In this document: one piece after another, positions 9,154-16,804 of the stretch
Layout of the letters: every line of letters begins with the position of its first letter
Numbering within the stretch: position 1 is the stretch's first letter
Assembly: GCF_028617075.1 (NCBI RefSeq)
Contig: NZ_JAQKGV010000002.1
Location: 155,717-219,716 of the forward strand
Source of the DNA: Rubrobacter calidifluminis
GTDB lineage: Bacteria; Actinomycetota; Rubrobacteria; Rubrobacterales; Rubrobacteraceae
Direction of reading: 5' to 3'
Length of the DNA stretch: 64,000 nucleotides
Notes under the pieces: model-generated
Told to the model about the DNA's origin: nothing
The model's input: the letters and a program-made list of their open reading frames with translations, nothing else
The model's database searches: none
Program-made: the position numbers and the translations under genes

Positions 9154-9563
9154 TCAGCCCATGTGGGTGGTGTGCTCGGGACGGACGTAGATTATCACCC
9201 GCTCCTCTCCCGGCCGCCGGTCGGGGTATTCGTCCACCCGAGATACTTCTTGGCCATCGCGTTTATGAAGTCGAAGTTCGGATCGTCCTCGATGCGCTCC
9301 ACCACACCGCGTACCTCGAGGTAGCGGTAAGGGTTCTCGGGATCGACGATCGAGAGGGCTACCCTCGGGTCGCGCCTGAGGTTGCGGTACTTCTGGCGCG
9401 TCTTGGTCTGGCTGAACTTTATGTACTCGCCGTCCCAGTCGAACCACACCGGGTTGCTCTGCGGCTCGCCTTTGGGACCCACGGTCGCCACGTGGGCCAG
9501 CGCCTTGCTCCTGAGCAGATCCTCGAACTTATGCGGGATGACGGAGGAAGTCTTCTCGCTCAA
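9154..9563 (-). pseudogene. PPOX-class F420-dependent oxidoreductase, frameshifted near its C terminus
   Basis: The first frame (9195-9563, TTG start with GGAGGGAG upstream) encodes a pyridoxamine-phosphate-oxidase-fold protein: LAHVATVGPKGEPQSNPVWF, then KFSQTKTRQKYRNLRRDPRVALSI, ending in KKYLGWTNT and an early stop. The missing ending continues in another frame as DEYPDRRPGEERVIIYV and stops at 9154. Adding one base at the GGGTGG around 9233-9238 (plus numbering) would restore KKYLGVDEYPDRRPGEERV, the usual family ending. So the gene has lost one base, either truly or as a sequence error. Related proteins bind F420 or FMN and reduce small substrates. Confidence 0.75.
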
Positions 9564-10067
9564 CTACTCTCCCTCCTCCTGTATCTCTCTCTCGCTCTCC
9601 TGAACGGCTTTCGCGACGATAGCGAGCGCGACCACGAGACCGACCGGCCCCACCCAGCCGGGCAGCCGGATGCCGAAGAGCCGGTCCAGAGAGTACCTGT
9701 CGGGTCCGGAGAGCATGAGCGCAAGCGCGATCGCCATGTTGGTGAGCGGAAGCTCCGCACCGCCCTCCGTCGCCCAGATCGGCTTGTTCCAGTGCACCTT
9801 GCGCGCCGCCATCGCCATCGCCCCGATGATCCCGAGCGGCCCCACCGGGTGGAAGAGCCCGAGCGCGGTGAGCACCCCGCCACCGAACTCCGAGGCACCG
9901 CCCACGAACGCCCAGCGCTCGGCGGGTTTGAGGTTGAGCGTCTCCATCATACCCCTGGTTCCCTCGGGGCCGGGGCCCCCGAACCAACCGAAGAGCTTCT
10001 GCCCCCCGTGACCGGCGAGGAGTGTCCCCGCAGTACCCCTCAGCACAAGCTGCGAAAGATCTTTCAC
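9564..10067 (-). CDS. DoxX family membrane protein
   Basis: This 167-residue protein shows the DoxX pattern: LVLRGTAGTLLAGHGGQKLFGWFGG at the N terminus, then helices around GGGVLTALGLFHPVGPLGIIGAMAMA, an ALALMLSGP helix and a final VGPVGLVVALAIV helix, giving about four membrane segments. DoxX proteins are often found with redox enzymes, and roles in thiosulfate or thiol oxidation have been proposed for some. Its GTG start has GGAGGTCGG upstream. The stop abuts the PPOX start, so both genes are probably one transcript. Confidence 0.85.
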   Translation of the reverse strand: MKDLSQLVLRGTAGTLLAGHGGQKLFGWFGGPGPEGTRGMMETLNLKPAERWAFVGGASEFGGGVLTALGLFHPVGPLGIIGAMAMAARKVHWNKPIWATEGGAELPLTNMAIALALMLSGPDRYSLDRLFGIRLPGWVGPVGLVVALAIVAKAVQESEREIQEEGE

Positions 10068-10131
10068 TACCGACCTCCCTTTCCTCTCTGGATCGTCTCT
10101 GGATCGCTACACACAGACTGCCCGACAGCCG

Positions 10132-10590
10132 CTACTCGTTAACGCCCGTCACCCCCTCCAGGTTGCCCCGTACCCTCTCCAGAAGGCCTCGCAGAAGAGC
10201 CCTCTCTTCGCTGCTCAGACCGTCGAGCGCCTCCTGCTCGACCTGCTCCCAGCAGCGGAAGACGCGTTCCACCGCACTCCGTCCTCGCCCGGACAGATAC
10301 ACCCGGAAGCTGCGCGCATCCTCGGGGTCCCTCCGCCTCTCGACGAACCCGCAGCGCTCCAGACGCTGGACCATCCGGGTCGCCGTCGGCGGTTCCACCC
10401 CAAGCCTCCCGGCCAGCTCGCATACCCGCAGACCGTCCTCCCGCCACAGCTCCGCCAGTACCAGCTCCTGACCCGGGTGCAGTCCCAGCGCCGCCAGCTC
10501 ACGCCCGACCCTGCCCCGGTGAGCCCTGCTCACCCGGGCCAGCAGATGCCCGGTGGTCTCCCTGATCTCTTCTCCGCTTCCGCGGTTCAC
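10132..10590 (-). CDS. MarR family transcriptional regulator
   Basis: The 152-residue winged-helix protein shows LRVCELAGRLGVEPPTATRM (recognition region) followed by VQRLERCGFVERRRDPEDARS, the MarR wing. GTG at 10590 is preferred. It has GGGAG 8 nt upstream, whereas the longer ATG at 10632 lies inside the promoter and on a perfect palindrome. It sits upstream of doxX and the PPOX gene on the same strand and is the likely regulator of that group. MarR proteins often sense phenolics or oxidants; the ligand here is unknown. Confidence 0.85.
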   Translation of the reverse strand: MNRGSGEEIRETTGHLLARVSRAHRGRVGRELAALGLHPGQELVLAELWREDGLRVCELAGRLGVEPPTATRMVQRLERCGFVERRRDPEDARSFRVYLSGRGRSAVERVFRCWEQVEQEALDGLSSEERALLRGLLERVRGNLEGVTGVNE

Positions 10591-10616
10591 TCTCAGACTC
10601 CCGCCAGACCAATTAG

Positions 10617-10628
10617 TTAGCCGGCTAA
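10617..10628. promoter_or_regulatory. Perfect palindrome TTAGCCGGCTAA, probable MarR operator
   Basis: The 12-bp perfect palindrome lies 27 nt upstream of the MarR GTG start, directly after its -10 region, where bound repressor would block transcription. The plus-strand MarR gene at 13646 has a similar TTAG-N3-CTAA element upstream. Confidence 0.5.
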
Positions 10629-10629
10629 A

Positions 10630-10657
10630 CATCTAACACGGGAGGGATGTTTGTCAA
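10630..10657 (-). promoter_or_regulatory. Promoter of the MarR-doxX group
   Basis: On the minus strand a perfect TTGACA -35 (10657-10652) is followed about 16 nt later by a weak -10 of the TAGATG/AGATGT type. The start of transcription would fall on the TTAGCCGGCTAA palindrome. Confidence 0.45.
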
Positions 10658-10687
10658 GAAGATCAGCGTTTTTGGGGGCTGTCCGCC

Positions 10688-11161
10688 TCATCCCGGGCGT
10701 GGCGTGAAGTGTGCGAGCGCCAGCAGTCGTCCGAGGAGGGTTCGGGCGAACGGCCGGTAGCGGGTGTTCTGGAACGCGGCGAGGCGCCAGCCTTTCTCTC
10801 CTTCTCTGACGGCGACCATCGTCTGGACGGAGAGCCGCCGGCTCGAGGGGTGATTCTGGTGTGCCCGGAGGATGGCTCCCCTGCTGTGGATGAGAGCCAC
10901 GTCGGGTGAGAGGAAGCGCAGCGAGGAGGACTCGGTGACGAGGCGGGAGCCTTTCATGAACCGATCGAAGAGCGGCCGGTGGGCCTCGGCGATCTCCTGG
11001 CGTCCTTTGAGATGCGTCCCGTCGAAGACGACGTAGTCGGCGTCTTCGGTGAACAGGGAGGCGTAAGCGTCGGCATCACCCCGGTCCCAGGCCTCACCTA
11101 ACTCCTGTATGAGGCCCTGGATGGCGGCTTCGTCATTCGGGTGTGGTGTTTTCTTCTGCAT
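10688..11161 (-). CDS. SnoaL-like / SgcJ-EcaC family protein (DUF4440 type)
   Basis: The 157-residue protein has the NTF2-like fold pattern of this family: IQGLIQELGEAWDRGDADAYASLFTEDADYVVFDG, then KGRQEIAEAHRPLFD and a terminal VREGEKGWRLAAFQNTR strand. Family members are often annotated as oxidoreductases, but most have no proven activity. ATG at 11161 has AGGAG 8 nt upstream. It follows the MFS exporter gene on the same strand after about 95 nt and may be co-expressed with it. Confidence 0.75.
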   Translation of the reverse strand: MQKKTPHPNDEAAIQGLIQELGEAWDRGDADAYASLFTEDADYVVFDGTHLKGRQEIAEAHRPLFDRFMKGSRLVTESSSLRFLSPDVALIHSRGAILRAHQNHPSSRRLSVQTMVAVREGEKGWRLAAFQNTRYRPFARTLLGRLLALAHFTPRPG

Positions 11162-11255
11162 CTTCGTTTCTCCTGCATCGTTGAGCACGCTGTATTTCTT
11201 TGGTGTCCGTGATCTGAGCGGGCTGCGCGCCGTCCTGGCGTGCCACCCGGTGGAA

Positions 11256-12890
11256 CTATCCGGTGGTTGTGTCTTCGGTCATGAACACCTGATGATCTTT
11301 GCGCCGGTTGTCCACGGCGAGGCAGCCCAGGGCGGCGAGCAGGACGACGGCTATCGGGAGCACCATCGTCGGGTGCATCGCGTCCACGAAGCCGTGGGTG
11401 AAGACGCTGTGGGCGGCGCTCTCTATGCGGTGAGCGAGCTGCGGGGGTACGCTCCGCGGTAGGTGCGTCCCGCCTCCCGTCTGGCCGGCTCCCACCTCGA
11501 AGCCTCTCTTCGCGGCGTGACCGAAACCCGCCACGAAGCGGTCGCGGACCTGCGGCGGGAGCTGCGAGGAGCGGCTTGTGGCCTGGTCGTGGAGGGCTGA
11601 GGCGAGGCGGTTCTGAAGGAGGGCGCCGACGGCTGCGCCGGCGATGACGCCGCCGAGCTCCTGGGTGGTGTTGAGCACCCCGGATGCCGCACCTGCGAGC
11701 TCGGGCCTGAGGTTCCGGGTAGCGATGCTGTAGACCGGGCCCCAGACGCAGGCGAGCCCTGCGCCGCTCGCGATCAGGCCGGGCAGGAAGATCCAGCGGG
11801 GGGAGCCTGCGTGGGCGACCCAGTCTATGTAGCCCACTCCGGAGGCGAAGACCGGGAGGCCGAAGAGGAGGACGTACTTGCCGCCCATCCTGTCTGCGAG
11901 GATGCCAGCGAAGGGGGAGACGAGCATCATCGCGAGAGGTTGCGGCGCTATGGTGAGCCCGGCCGCGAGCGCGCTGTAGCCCAGGACCGACTGCAGGTAG
12001 ATCGTCAGGGGGAGGTAGACGCCGAGCATCGCGAAGCCTATCGCCGCCAGGACGAGCGTCATCAGGGTGAAGTTGCGGTCCCTGAAGACGGCGAAGGGTA
12101 CGAGCGGCTCGCTGTTCTGGTGGAAGCGCTGGTGGATGAGGAAGATGGCGAGGAGAGACGCGCCCGCGCAGATGATCTCGGGTATGGTTATGAAAGAGTA
12201 GACCTTCCCCCAGTCGTGGCGCTCGCCTTCGATGAGGCCGAAGACGACGCCGAGGAGTCCGGCGGTGGCTAGGAGGACTCCGGTGAGGTCGAGCCGGTGG
12301 CGGCGTCCGGGCCGGAGGTCGGGGACGAGGGCGAAGGCGAGGGCGATGACGGCGAGGCCCACGGGCACATTGACGTAGAAGATCCAACGCCACCCCAGAT
12401 GGGTGACGATGAAGCCGCCCAAGGTCGGCCCGGCGAGTACTGCGAGCCCACTCACTATGCCGTTTAGAGCGAAGACGGCCCCGCGCTGTCCGGGCGGGAA
12501 GAGGCTGGTCATGAGGGGGAGACCCTGCGGGGCCAGGAGCGCGGCCCCGAGCCCCTGCAGCGCGCGGGCGGCGATGAGCTGGGCCGGGTCCCGGGCGAGG
12601 CCGCTTGCGACCGAGGCCGCGGTGAAGAGGGCGATGCCCGCGATGAACAGGTTGCGCGGCCCGAGGATATCGCCGAGCCTTCCGGCGGTGATGAGCAGCA
12701 CCGCGTAGAGCAGGCTGTAGGCGTTGAGGACCCACAGAACCTCATCGAGCGAGGCCCCGATGCCGTCTATGATCCTCGGTATGGCGATGTTGACGATGGT
12801 CAGGTCGAGCAACGTCATGAAGAGGCCCAGAACGAGCACCGCCATCACCGCCCAGCGGTTGCCCCGCACCCGGCCTTTCTGGTCAGACAT
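11256..12890 (-). CDS. MFS drug exporter, DHA2 (14-TM EmrB/QacA) family
   Basis: The 544-residue membrane protein has the DHA2 landmarks. TM1 carries LFMTLLDLTIVNIAIPRI (motif D1), the loop after TM2 has GRLGDILGPRN (motif A) and TM5 has GLAVLAGPTLGGFI (the antiporter motif C). Its length and helix count fit a proton-driven 14-helix multidrug exporter. ATG at 12890 has GAAGGAG about 9 nt upstream, so the longer ATG at 12926 is less likely. The cytoplasmic C-terminal tail is hydrophilic and short. The substrate cannot be read from the sequence. Confidence 0.92.
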   Translation of the reverse strand: MSDQKGRVRGNRWAVMAVLVLGLFMTLLDLTIVNIAIPRIIDGIGASLDEVLWVLNAYSLLYAVLLITAGRLGDILGPRNLFIAGIALFTAASVASGLARDPAQLIAARALQGLGAALLAPQGLPLMTSLFPPGQRGAVFALNGIVSGLAVLAGPTLGGFIVTHLGWRWIFYVNVPVGLAVIALAFALVPDLRPGRRHRLDLTGVLLATAGLLGVVFGLIEGERHDWGKVYSFITIPEIICAGASLLAIFLIHQRFHQNSEPLVPFAVFRDRNFTLMTLVLAAIGFAMLGVYLPLTIYLQSVLGYSALAAGLTIAPQPLAMMLVSPFAGILADRMGGKYVLLFGLPVFASGVGYIDWVAHAGSPRWIFLPGLIASGAGLACVWGPVYSIATRNLRPELAGAASGVLNTTQELGGVIAGAAVGALLQNRLASALHDQATSRSSQLPPQVRDRFVAGFGHAAKRGFEVGAGQTGGGTHLPRSVPPQLAHRIESAAHSVFTHGFVDAMHPTMVLPIAVVLLAALGCLAVDNRRKDHQVFMTEDTTTG

Positions 12891-13016
12891 CTCTCTGCTG
12901 GCTCCTTCCTGATGAATGGAGTTCATCTGCTACCCTGCGGAGCCTGCGACCTGCTATGCTTGAGGGTACGCACGACCCCGACGGTCCGCTCCGCAGGGCT
13001 GTTACGGGGAACGTCC

Positions 13017-13050
13017 GGCCCCGGCGGGTGTGGCCGCACCCGCCGGGGCC
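13017..13050 (-). terminator. Strong GC hairpin, probable terminator of the Ddn-type gene
   Basis: Perfect 14-bp arms (13017-13030 and 13037-13050) close a 6-nt loop. It lies 12 nt after the stop of the gene at 13062-13535. No clear U-run follows on either strand, so termination may be inefficient or factor-assisted. Confidence 0.5.
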
Positions 13051-13061
13051 TCTCTGTCTAC

Positions 13062-13535
13062 TCAAACCATCTTTCCTCCCTCGATCCTGAATACCGGGCA
13101 CCGCGGCGCCAGGCCCGCGAACTCCTCCGGAGACCCGGAGATGCCGTACAGGCGCCGGAAGAACGTTACGCCGCCCGGCACCTTCTCCGGGAACTCCCTG
13201 AGGATGGGGACGCGCTCCTCGACGGGCAGCTCGACCAGCCTCACGCGCTCCTCGCGGCGCCCGCGGGAGAGGATCGCCCACCCCGCCCTTCGGGCATTCT
13301 CCACCCAATCCGCCTCCCCGGTGCCGGCGACCACGTAGCGCCGGCCGTCCACCACCAGCAGGGAGACCGGCGTCGTGCGCATCCTGCCGCTCCTGCGGCC
13401 CGGGACCGAGATCAGACACATCGGCCCAACCACCAATCCCAGCCGCTGCAGAAAAGCGACCACCGGGTTGACCAGGCTCAACCAGCCGGGCAACCCCAGC
13501 TCCTCCAGACGCCTCCTCTTCCCGCTGCCCGCCAT
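13062..13535 (-). CDS. Deazaflavin (F420)-dependent nitroreductase family protein (Ddn-like)
   Basis: The 157-residue protein matches the nitroreductase/deazaflavin-dependent oxidoreductase family: LISVPGRRSGRMRTTPVSLLVVDGRRYVVAGTG is the F420-binding core with the GRRSG turn, followed by DWVENARRAGWAILSRG. Such proteins reduce quinones or nitro compounds with F420H2. ATG at 13535 has a strong GGAAGGAGG 3 nt upstream. It is a single gene divergent from the next MarR fusion, which may control it. Confidence 0.85.
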   Translation of the reverse strand: MAGSGKRRRLEELGLPGWLSLVNPVVAFLQRLGLVVGPMCLISVPGRRSGRMRTTPVSLLVVDGRRYVVAGTGEADWVENARRAGWAILSRGRREERVRLVELPVEERVPILREFPEKVPGGVTFFRRLYGISGSPEEFAGLAPRCPVFRIEGGKMV

Positions 13536-13572
13536 CAGCCTCCTTCCGTCACCGTGCTACACTGCAATAAGT

Positions 13573-13615
13573 TTAGTTGCTAATGGGAAATTAAAAAAAT
13601 ATTTTAGATGGTAAA
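13573..13615. promoter_or_regulatory. AT-rich divergent promoter region with two MarR-type inverted repeats
   Basis: This island is far more AT-rich than its surroundings. TTAG-TTG-CTAA (13573-13583) and TTTA-N5-TAAA (13603-13615) are inverted repeats between the Ddn-type gene and the MarR fusion. The first resembles the TTAGCCGGCTAA palindrome upstream of the other MarR gene. TAAACT at 13612-13617 could be a -10 for the plus-strand gene. Confidence 0.4.
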
Positions 13616-13645
13616 CTAATAGCAGCATAAACGGAGGTGAGGAAG

Positions 13646-14734
13646 TTGTCAAGTGGGTCACCGAAAAAACGCGAGGAGTTGCTGGTGGAGCTGGAGAGGG
13701 AGGTCCGCCAGACGAACGTGCTCGGGGAGTTCTTCTTCCGGGCCATAGCGGACAGGGTCGGGTTGAACGCGATAGATCTGCAGGTCGTGAACATACTGGA
13801 CATCACCGGGCCGGTGACGGCGGGTGAGCTCGCGGAGATGACGGGGGTGACGACCGGGGCGATCACGGGTCTTATCAACCGGCTGGAGAGGGTTGGGCTG
13901 GTGCGGCGGGAGAGGGACCCGGGCGACCGCCGGCGGGTGATCGTCCGGCTGGTTCCGAACGAGGAGTTCATGCGTAAGGCCGGTCCGATCTTCGACTCCA
14001 TCGGGAGGTCCTGGGCCGGGCTGGTCTCCGACTACGACGACGAGCAGCTGGCCTTCCTGGTGGACTTCCTGAGGCGGAGCAACGCGATGACCAGGGCTGA
14101 GATCTACAAGCTGCGAGGGGGGGAGGGAGGGGAGTTCGTATCACCGCTCGGTGGGGTGGAGCGCGGGAAGCTGGTGTTCGCGGCCGGGGCGTCGCGGGTG
14201 ATCATCAGCGCCGACCCGGACCTGGAGGAACTTTACCGGGCGCACTTCGAGGGGCCCTCTCCCGAGGTGAGGGAGAAGGGCGGCACCGTCACCATCCGCT
14301 ATCCGCGGCGCTTCAGGCCGATGGAGTGGCGCAGGAGGTCCGGGAGGGTCACGCTGAACGCCGGAATACCGTGGGAGATCGAGGTTCGGGGAGGGGCTTC
14401 GGAGCTCGTGGCGGACCTCGCGGTTCTCAAGCTCTCCTCGCTCGAGATCAAAGGCGGAGCCAGCAAGGTAGAGGTCTCTCTACCCGAACTGGAGGGCACG
14501 GTGCCGGTGCGCATCTCCGGCGGGGCGAGCGGCATAACGTTGAGCCGCCCGCAGGGGGCGGCCGCGCGGCTGGTCGTGAAGGGAGGGGTCAGCGGGCTGA
14601 ATTTCGACGACCAGCACCTCGGCGCGGTGGGAGGGACGCTAAGGCTGCAGAGTAAGGGTTACGAGAGCTCGGAAGACCGCTACGAGATCGTGCTCTCCGG
14701 CGGGGCGAGCAGGCTGGACGTTGTCATCCGCTAG
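13646..14734 (+). CDS. MarR regulator fused to a Gly-Gly-Ala-Ser beta-repeat domain
   Basis: Residues 1-145 form a MarR domain: VTAGELAEMTGVTTGAITGLINRLERVGLVRRERDPGDRRRVIVRL. The remaining 215 residues form a second domain built on recurring AGAS/GGAS turns followed by short beta strands (FAAGASRVIIS, VRGGASELVAD, IKGGASKVEVS, ISGGASGITLS, VKGGVSGLNF, LSGGASRLDVV). This resembles the toast-rack/LiaF-type C-terminal folds, but the match is only structural in flavour. TTG at 13646 is chosen because GGAGGTGA lies 5 nt upstream; the in-frame GTG at 13637 is inside that ribosome binding site. The fusion partner may sense a ligand or mediate oligomerisation. Confidence 0.75.
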   Translation: MSSGSPKKREELLVELEREVRQTNVLGEFFFRAIADRVGLNAIDLQVVNILDITGPVTAGELAEMTGVTTGAITGLINRLERVGLVRRERDPGDRRRVIVRLVPNEEFMRKAGPIFDSIGRSWAGLVSDYDDEQLAFLVDFLRRSNAMTRAEIYKLRGGEGGEFVSPLGGVERGKLVFAAGASRVIISADPDLEELYRAHFEGPSPEVREKGGTVTIRYPRRFRPMEWRRRSGRVTLNAGIPWEIEVRGGASELVADLAVLKLSSLEIKGGASKVEVSLPELEGTVPVRISGGASGITLSRPQGAAARLVVKGGVSGLNFDDQHLGAVGGTLRLQSKGYESSEDRYEIVLSGGASRLDVVIR

Positions 14735-15765
14735 GGGATCACCCTGACTCCGGAGTCTTCCGTGACCTCCCCGATGATGTTCGCGAGCTCCCCGCGGGCC
14801 TTCAGCGCCTGCACCAGCTCTCCGGCTCTCTCCGCCGGGACCGAGAGCAGGAGGCCTCCGCTCGTCTGCGGGTCGTAGAGCGGCAGGAGGTCTTCCTCCG
14901 ATACACCGTCCGGGTGCACCTTCTCCTGCAGATAGGTGCGGTTGTTGTTCAGGCCGCCGGGGTAACAGCCCTCTGCGGCGAGCGAAGAGGCGCGATCGAG
15001 CAACGGGACGCTACGCCGGTGCACGATCGCTCCTGTCCCGCTCGCCTCCATCATCTCCAGGAGGTGTCCGAGCAGCCCGTAGCCGGTGACGTCCGTGGCG
15101 GCGGAGACGCCGACCTCGCGGGCCGCGTCGCGGGCGCCGCGGTTGAGGCGGGTGGCCCACCGCACGGTCTCCTCGAGGTGCTTCTCCGGGAGCAGGTCGC
15201 GTTTGAGGGCGGTGGTCAGGATGCCGGTGCCCAGAGGTTTGGTAAGTACGAGAGCGTCGCCGGGGCGTGCCCCGGTGTTCCTGGTGACCCGATCCTCTTC
15301 CACCCAGCCGGTGACAGAGAGGCCGTACTTCGGTTCGTCGTCCTGTACCGAGTGCCCGCCGCAGAGCCTGGCTCCGGCCTCCTCTATCTTCGAGAGCCCA
15401 CCGGCGAGGATCTCCCGCAGTATGCCGAGGTCGAGCGAGCAGGGGAAGGCGACCAGGTTCATCGCGGTAAGGGGCTCGCCGCCCATCGCGTAGACATCCG
15501 AGAGGGCGTTGGCCGCGGCGATCTGGCCGAATCGGTACGGATCGTCCACGATCGGGGTGAAGAAGTCTGCCGTCTGCAGCAAGAGACCACCCCCGAACGG
15601 GATGTAGCCTGCATCGTCGCGGCTCTCTATCCCGCTCACGAGTCCGCCGGCGTCGCCGGGAACGAGTCCCGAGAGTGCCTGCTCCAGGTCCCCCGGAGCG
15701 AACTTCGACGCTCAACCGGCCTTGGTGGAGTACCTGGTGAGCCTTATCCTCGTTCGCTCGTCCAT
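14731..15765 (-). CDS. selD: Selenide, water dikinase SelD, with in-frame UGA (selenocysteine)
   Basis: SelD makes selenophosphate from selenide and ATP. Plain ORF calling starts only at SGIESRDDAGYIPFGGG, but the frame continues upstream through a TGA at 15714-15712 (plus numbering) to ATG 15765. This adds MDERTRIRLTRYSTKAG, then U18, then ASKFAPGDLEQALSGL. The UGA sits exactly at the active-site Cys/Sec position (KAG-U) and the restored 344 residues match normal SelD length. The usual second Cys after the active residue is Ser20. ATP-binding segments (DFFTPIVDDP, GGHSVQDDEP, YDPQTSGGLL) are intact. A hairpin follows the UGA. It ends 1 codon into the convergent MarR fusion stop. Confidence 0.9.
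15681..15699 (-). promoter_or_regulatory. Candidate bacterial SECIS hairpin in selD
   Basis: Twelve nucleotides after the UGA the minus strand can pair GCTCC (15699-15695) with GGAGC (15685-15681) around a 9-nt loop. Size and distance fit bacterial SECIS elements that recruit SelB. Sequence alone does not prove function. Confidence 0.5.
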
Positions 15766-15774
15766 CTCGCGGAG

Positions 15775-15782
15775 AGTATAAC
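15775..15782. promoter_or_regulatory. Overlapping divergent -10 boxes for selD and glpP
   Basis: On the minus strand TATACT (15780-15775) ends 9 nt before the selD ATG. On the plus strand TATAAC (15777-15782) overlaps it and faces glpP, leaving a leader of about 130 nt. No good -35 is evident for either. Confidence 0.35.
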
Positions 15783-15919
15783 TCCCCGGCAGGAGGCTCC
15801 GCCGCCGGCGTTGACCGGCACCGATCGGTGGGTTAAGCTCGAAGCGATGCCGGTCTCATGCGCCCGGCCGTCTCTGTCGCCGACGGCTGCCGCGCTGAGC
15901 GGGGTAGTGGAGGAGAACC

Positions 15920-16543
15920 ATGGTGAAGCAAGCCGAGAGAACGGAGCCCAAGCCGCTCGTGCGCCGGCTGCTCCTCGCGCTTTCCAAAAACCCCGTGATA
16001 CCCGCGGTGCGCGCCCCGGACGAAACGCTGGAGGAACTGCTCGCCGGGGACCACCCGGCCATCTTCGTCCTCGGCGGGGATGTCTTCAAGATCGTCGAGC
16101 TCTGTCGTCGCGCCCGGCGTCGGCCCCCGGTCTGCATAAACGTGGACATGGTAGGCGGGATAGCCTCCGATGCCAGCGGGCTCGGGTTCCTCTCCGGCAG
16201 GGTGGATGGGATCATCTCAACCCACCGCCACGTCATAGAGATCGCCAGGCAGACCAACCTCATCACCATCCAGCGCCTCTTCGCCATAGACTCCAGCGCG
16301 GTCCGGAGGGGGATGAAGCTCATCCGCCAGGCCGACCCGGACGGCGTGGAGATACTGCCCGGCGTCGTATACCCGGAGATCGCCGCCGAGTACGCCGGTA
16401 CCCTCAAGCCGCTCACCCTGGCCGGCGGGCTCGTCCGGGACCGGGGGACCGTGCGCGCTATCGTGGACGCCGGCGCAGCCGGCGTCTCGACCAGCACCAG
16501 GGCGCTCTGGCGCTCCCTTGACGTGGAGCCCGCGAACCTGTAA
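15920..16543 (+). CDS. glpP: Glycerol-3-phosphate-responsive antiterminator GlpP
   Basis: GlpP binds glycerol-3-phosphate and then the leader of glp mRNAs, preventing termination. The 207-residue TIM-barrel-like protein shows NPVIPAVRAPDETLEELL, IFVLGGDVFKI, VNVDMVGGI-type segments (INVDMVGGIA), THRHVIEIARQTNLITIQRLFAIDSSA, and the phosphate-binding ending LAGGLVRDRGTVRAIVDAGAAGVSTS. ATG at 15920 has TGGAGGAG 5 nt upstream. It directly precedes a large leader hairpin and glpK, the expected target arrangement. Confidence 0.92.
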   Translation: MVKQAERTEPKPLVRRLLLALSKNPVIPAVRAPDETLEELLAGDHPAIFVLGGDVFKIVELCRRARRRPPVCINVDMVGGIASDASGLGFLSGRVDGIISTHRHVIEIARQTNLITIQRLFAIDSSAVRRGMKLIRQADPDGVEILPGVVYPEIAAEYAGTLKPLTLAGGLVRDRGTVRAIVDAGAAGVSTSTRALWRSLDVEPANL

Positions 16544-16593
16544 AGTGAATGCGCATAAATAGTAATCTGCGTTGCGCAGGGCGCAGAGAGAAG

Positions 16594-16665
16594 AGAGAGC
16601 CCCGCGCAGAGCTGCGATAGGTTTGCCGTGCGGCTGCCGCGTCGCGGCTTTGCGCGGGGCTCTCT
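16594..16665 (+). promoter_or_regulatory. glpK leader hairpin, probable GlpP-controlled terminator/antiterminator
   Basis: The 262-nt gap between glpP and glpK holds a perfect 15-bp stem (16594-16608 with 16651-16665) around a 42-nt GC-rich loop that can fold further. A smaller hairpin CTGCG-TTG-CGCAG (16568-16580) lies just upstream and could compete. The run after the stem (AGCTTTAGG) is a poor U-tract. Position between a GlpP gene and glpK makes it the likely antitermination site. Confidence 0.6.
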
Positions 16666-16804
16666 AGCTTTAGGTGGAGAACCGCGGGGCGGTATGCTGG
16701 GTACGAGGAAAGAGGAGGTGGGGAAGGCGGATTAGGGGTGATCTTTAGACGTGTGACGGAGGCCTTTTGGTCTGGCAGCAGCGGGGAGGGAGAGGAGGAA
16801 GTGT

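Noticed and set aside
12883..13419. Minus-strand frame between the MFS and Ddn-type genes
   Set aside because: It overlaps the Ddn-type gene in another frame and spans the strong hairpin at 13017-13050.
13637..13645. GTG 13637 as start of the MarR fusion
   Set aside because: This GTG is part of the ribosome binding site GGAGGTGA that serves TTG 13646.
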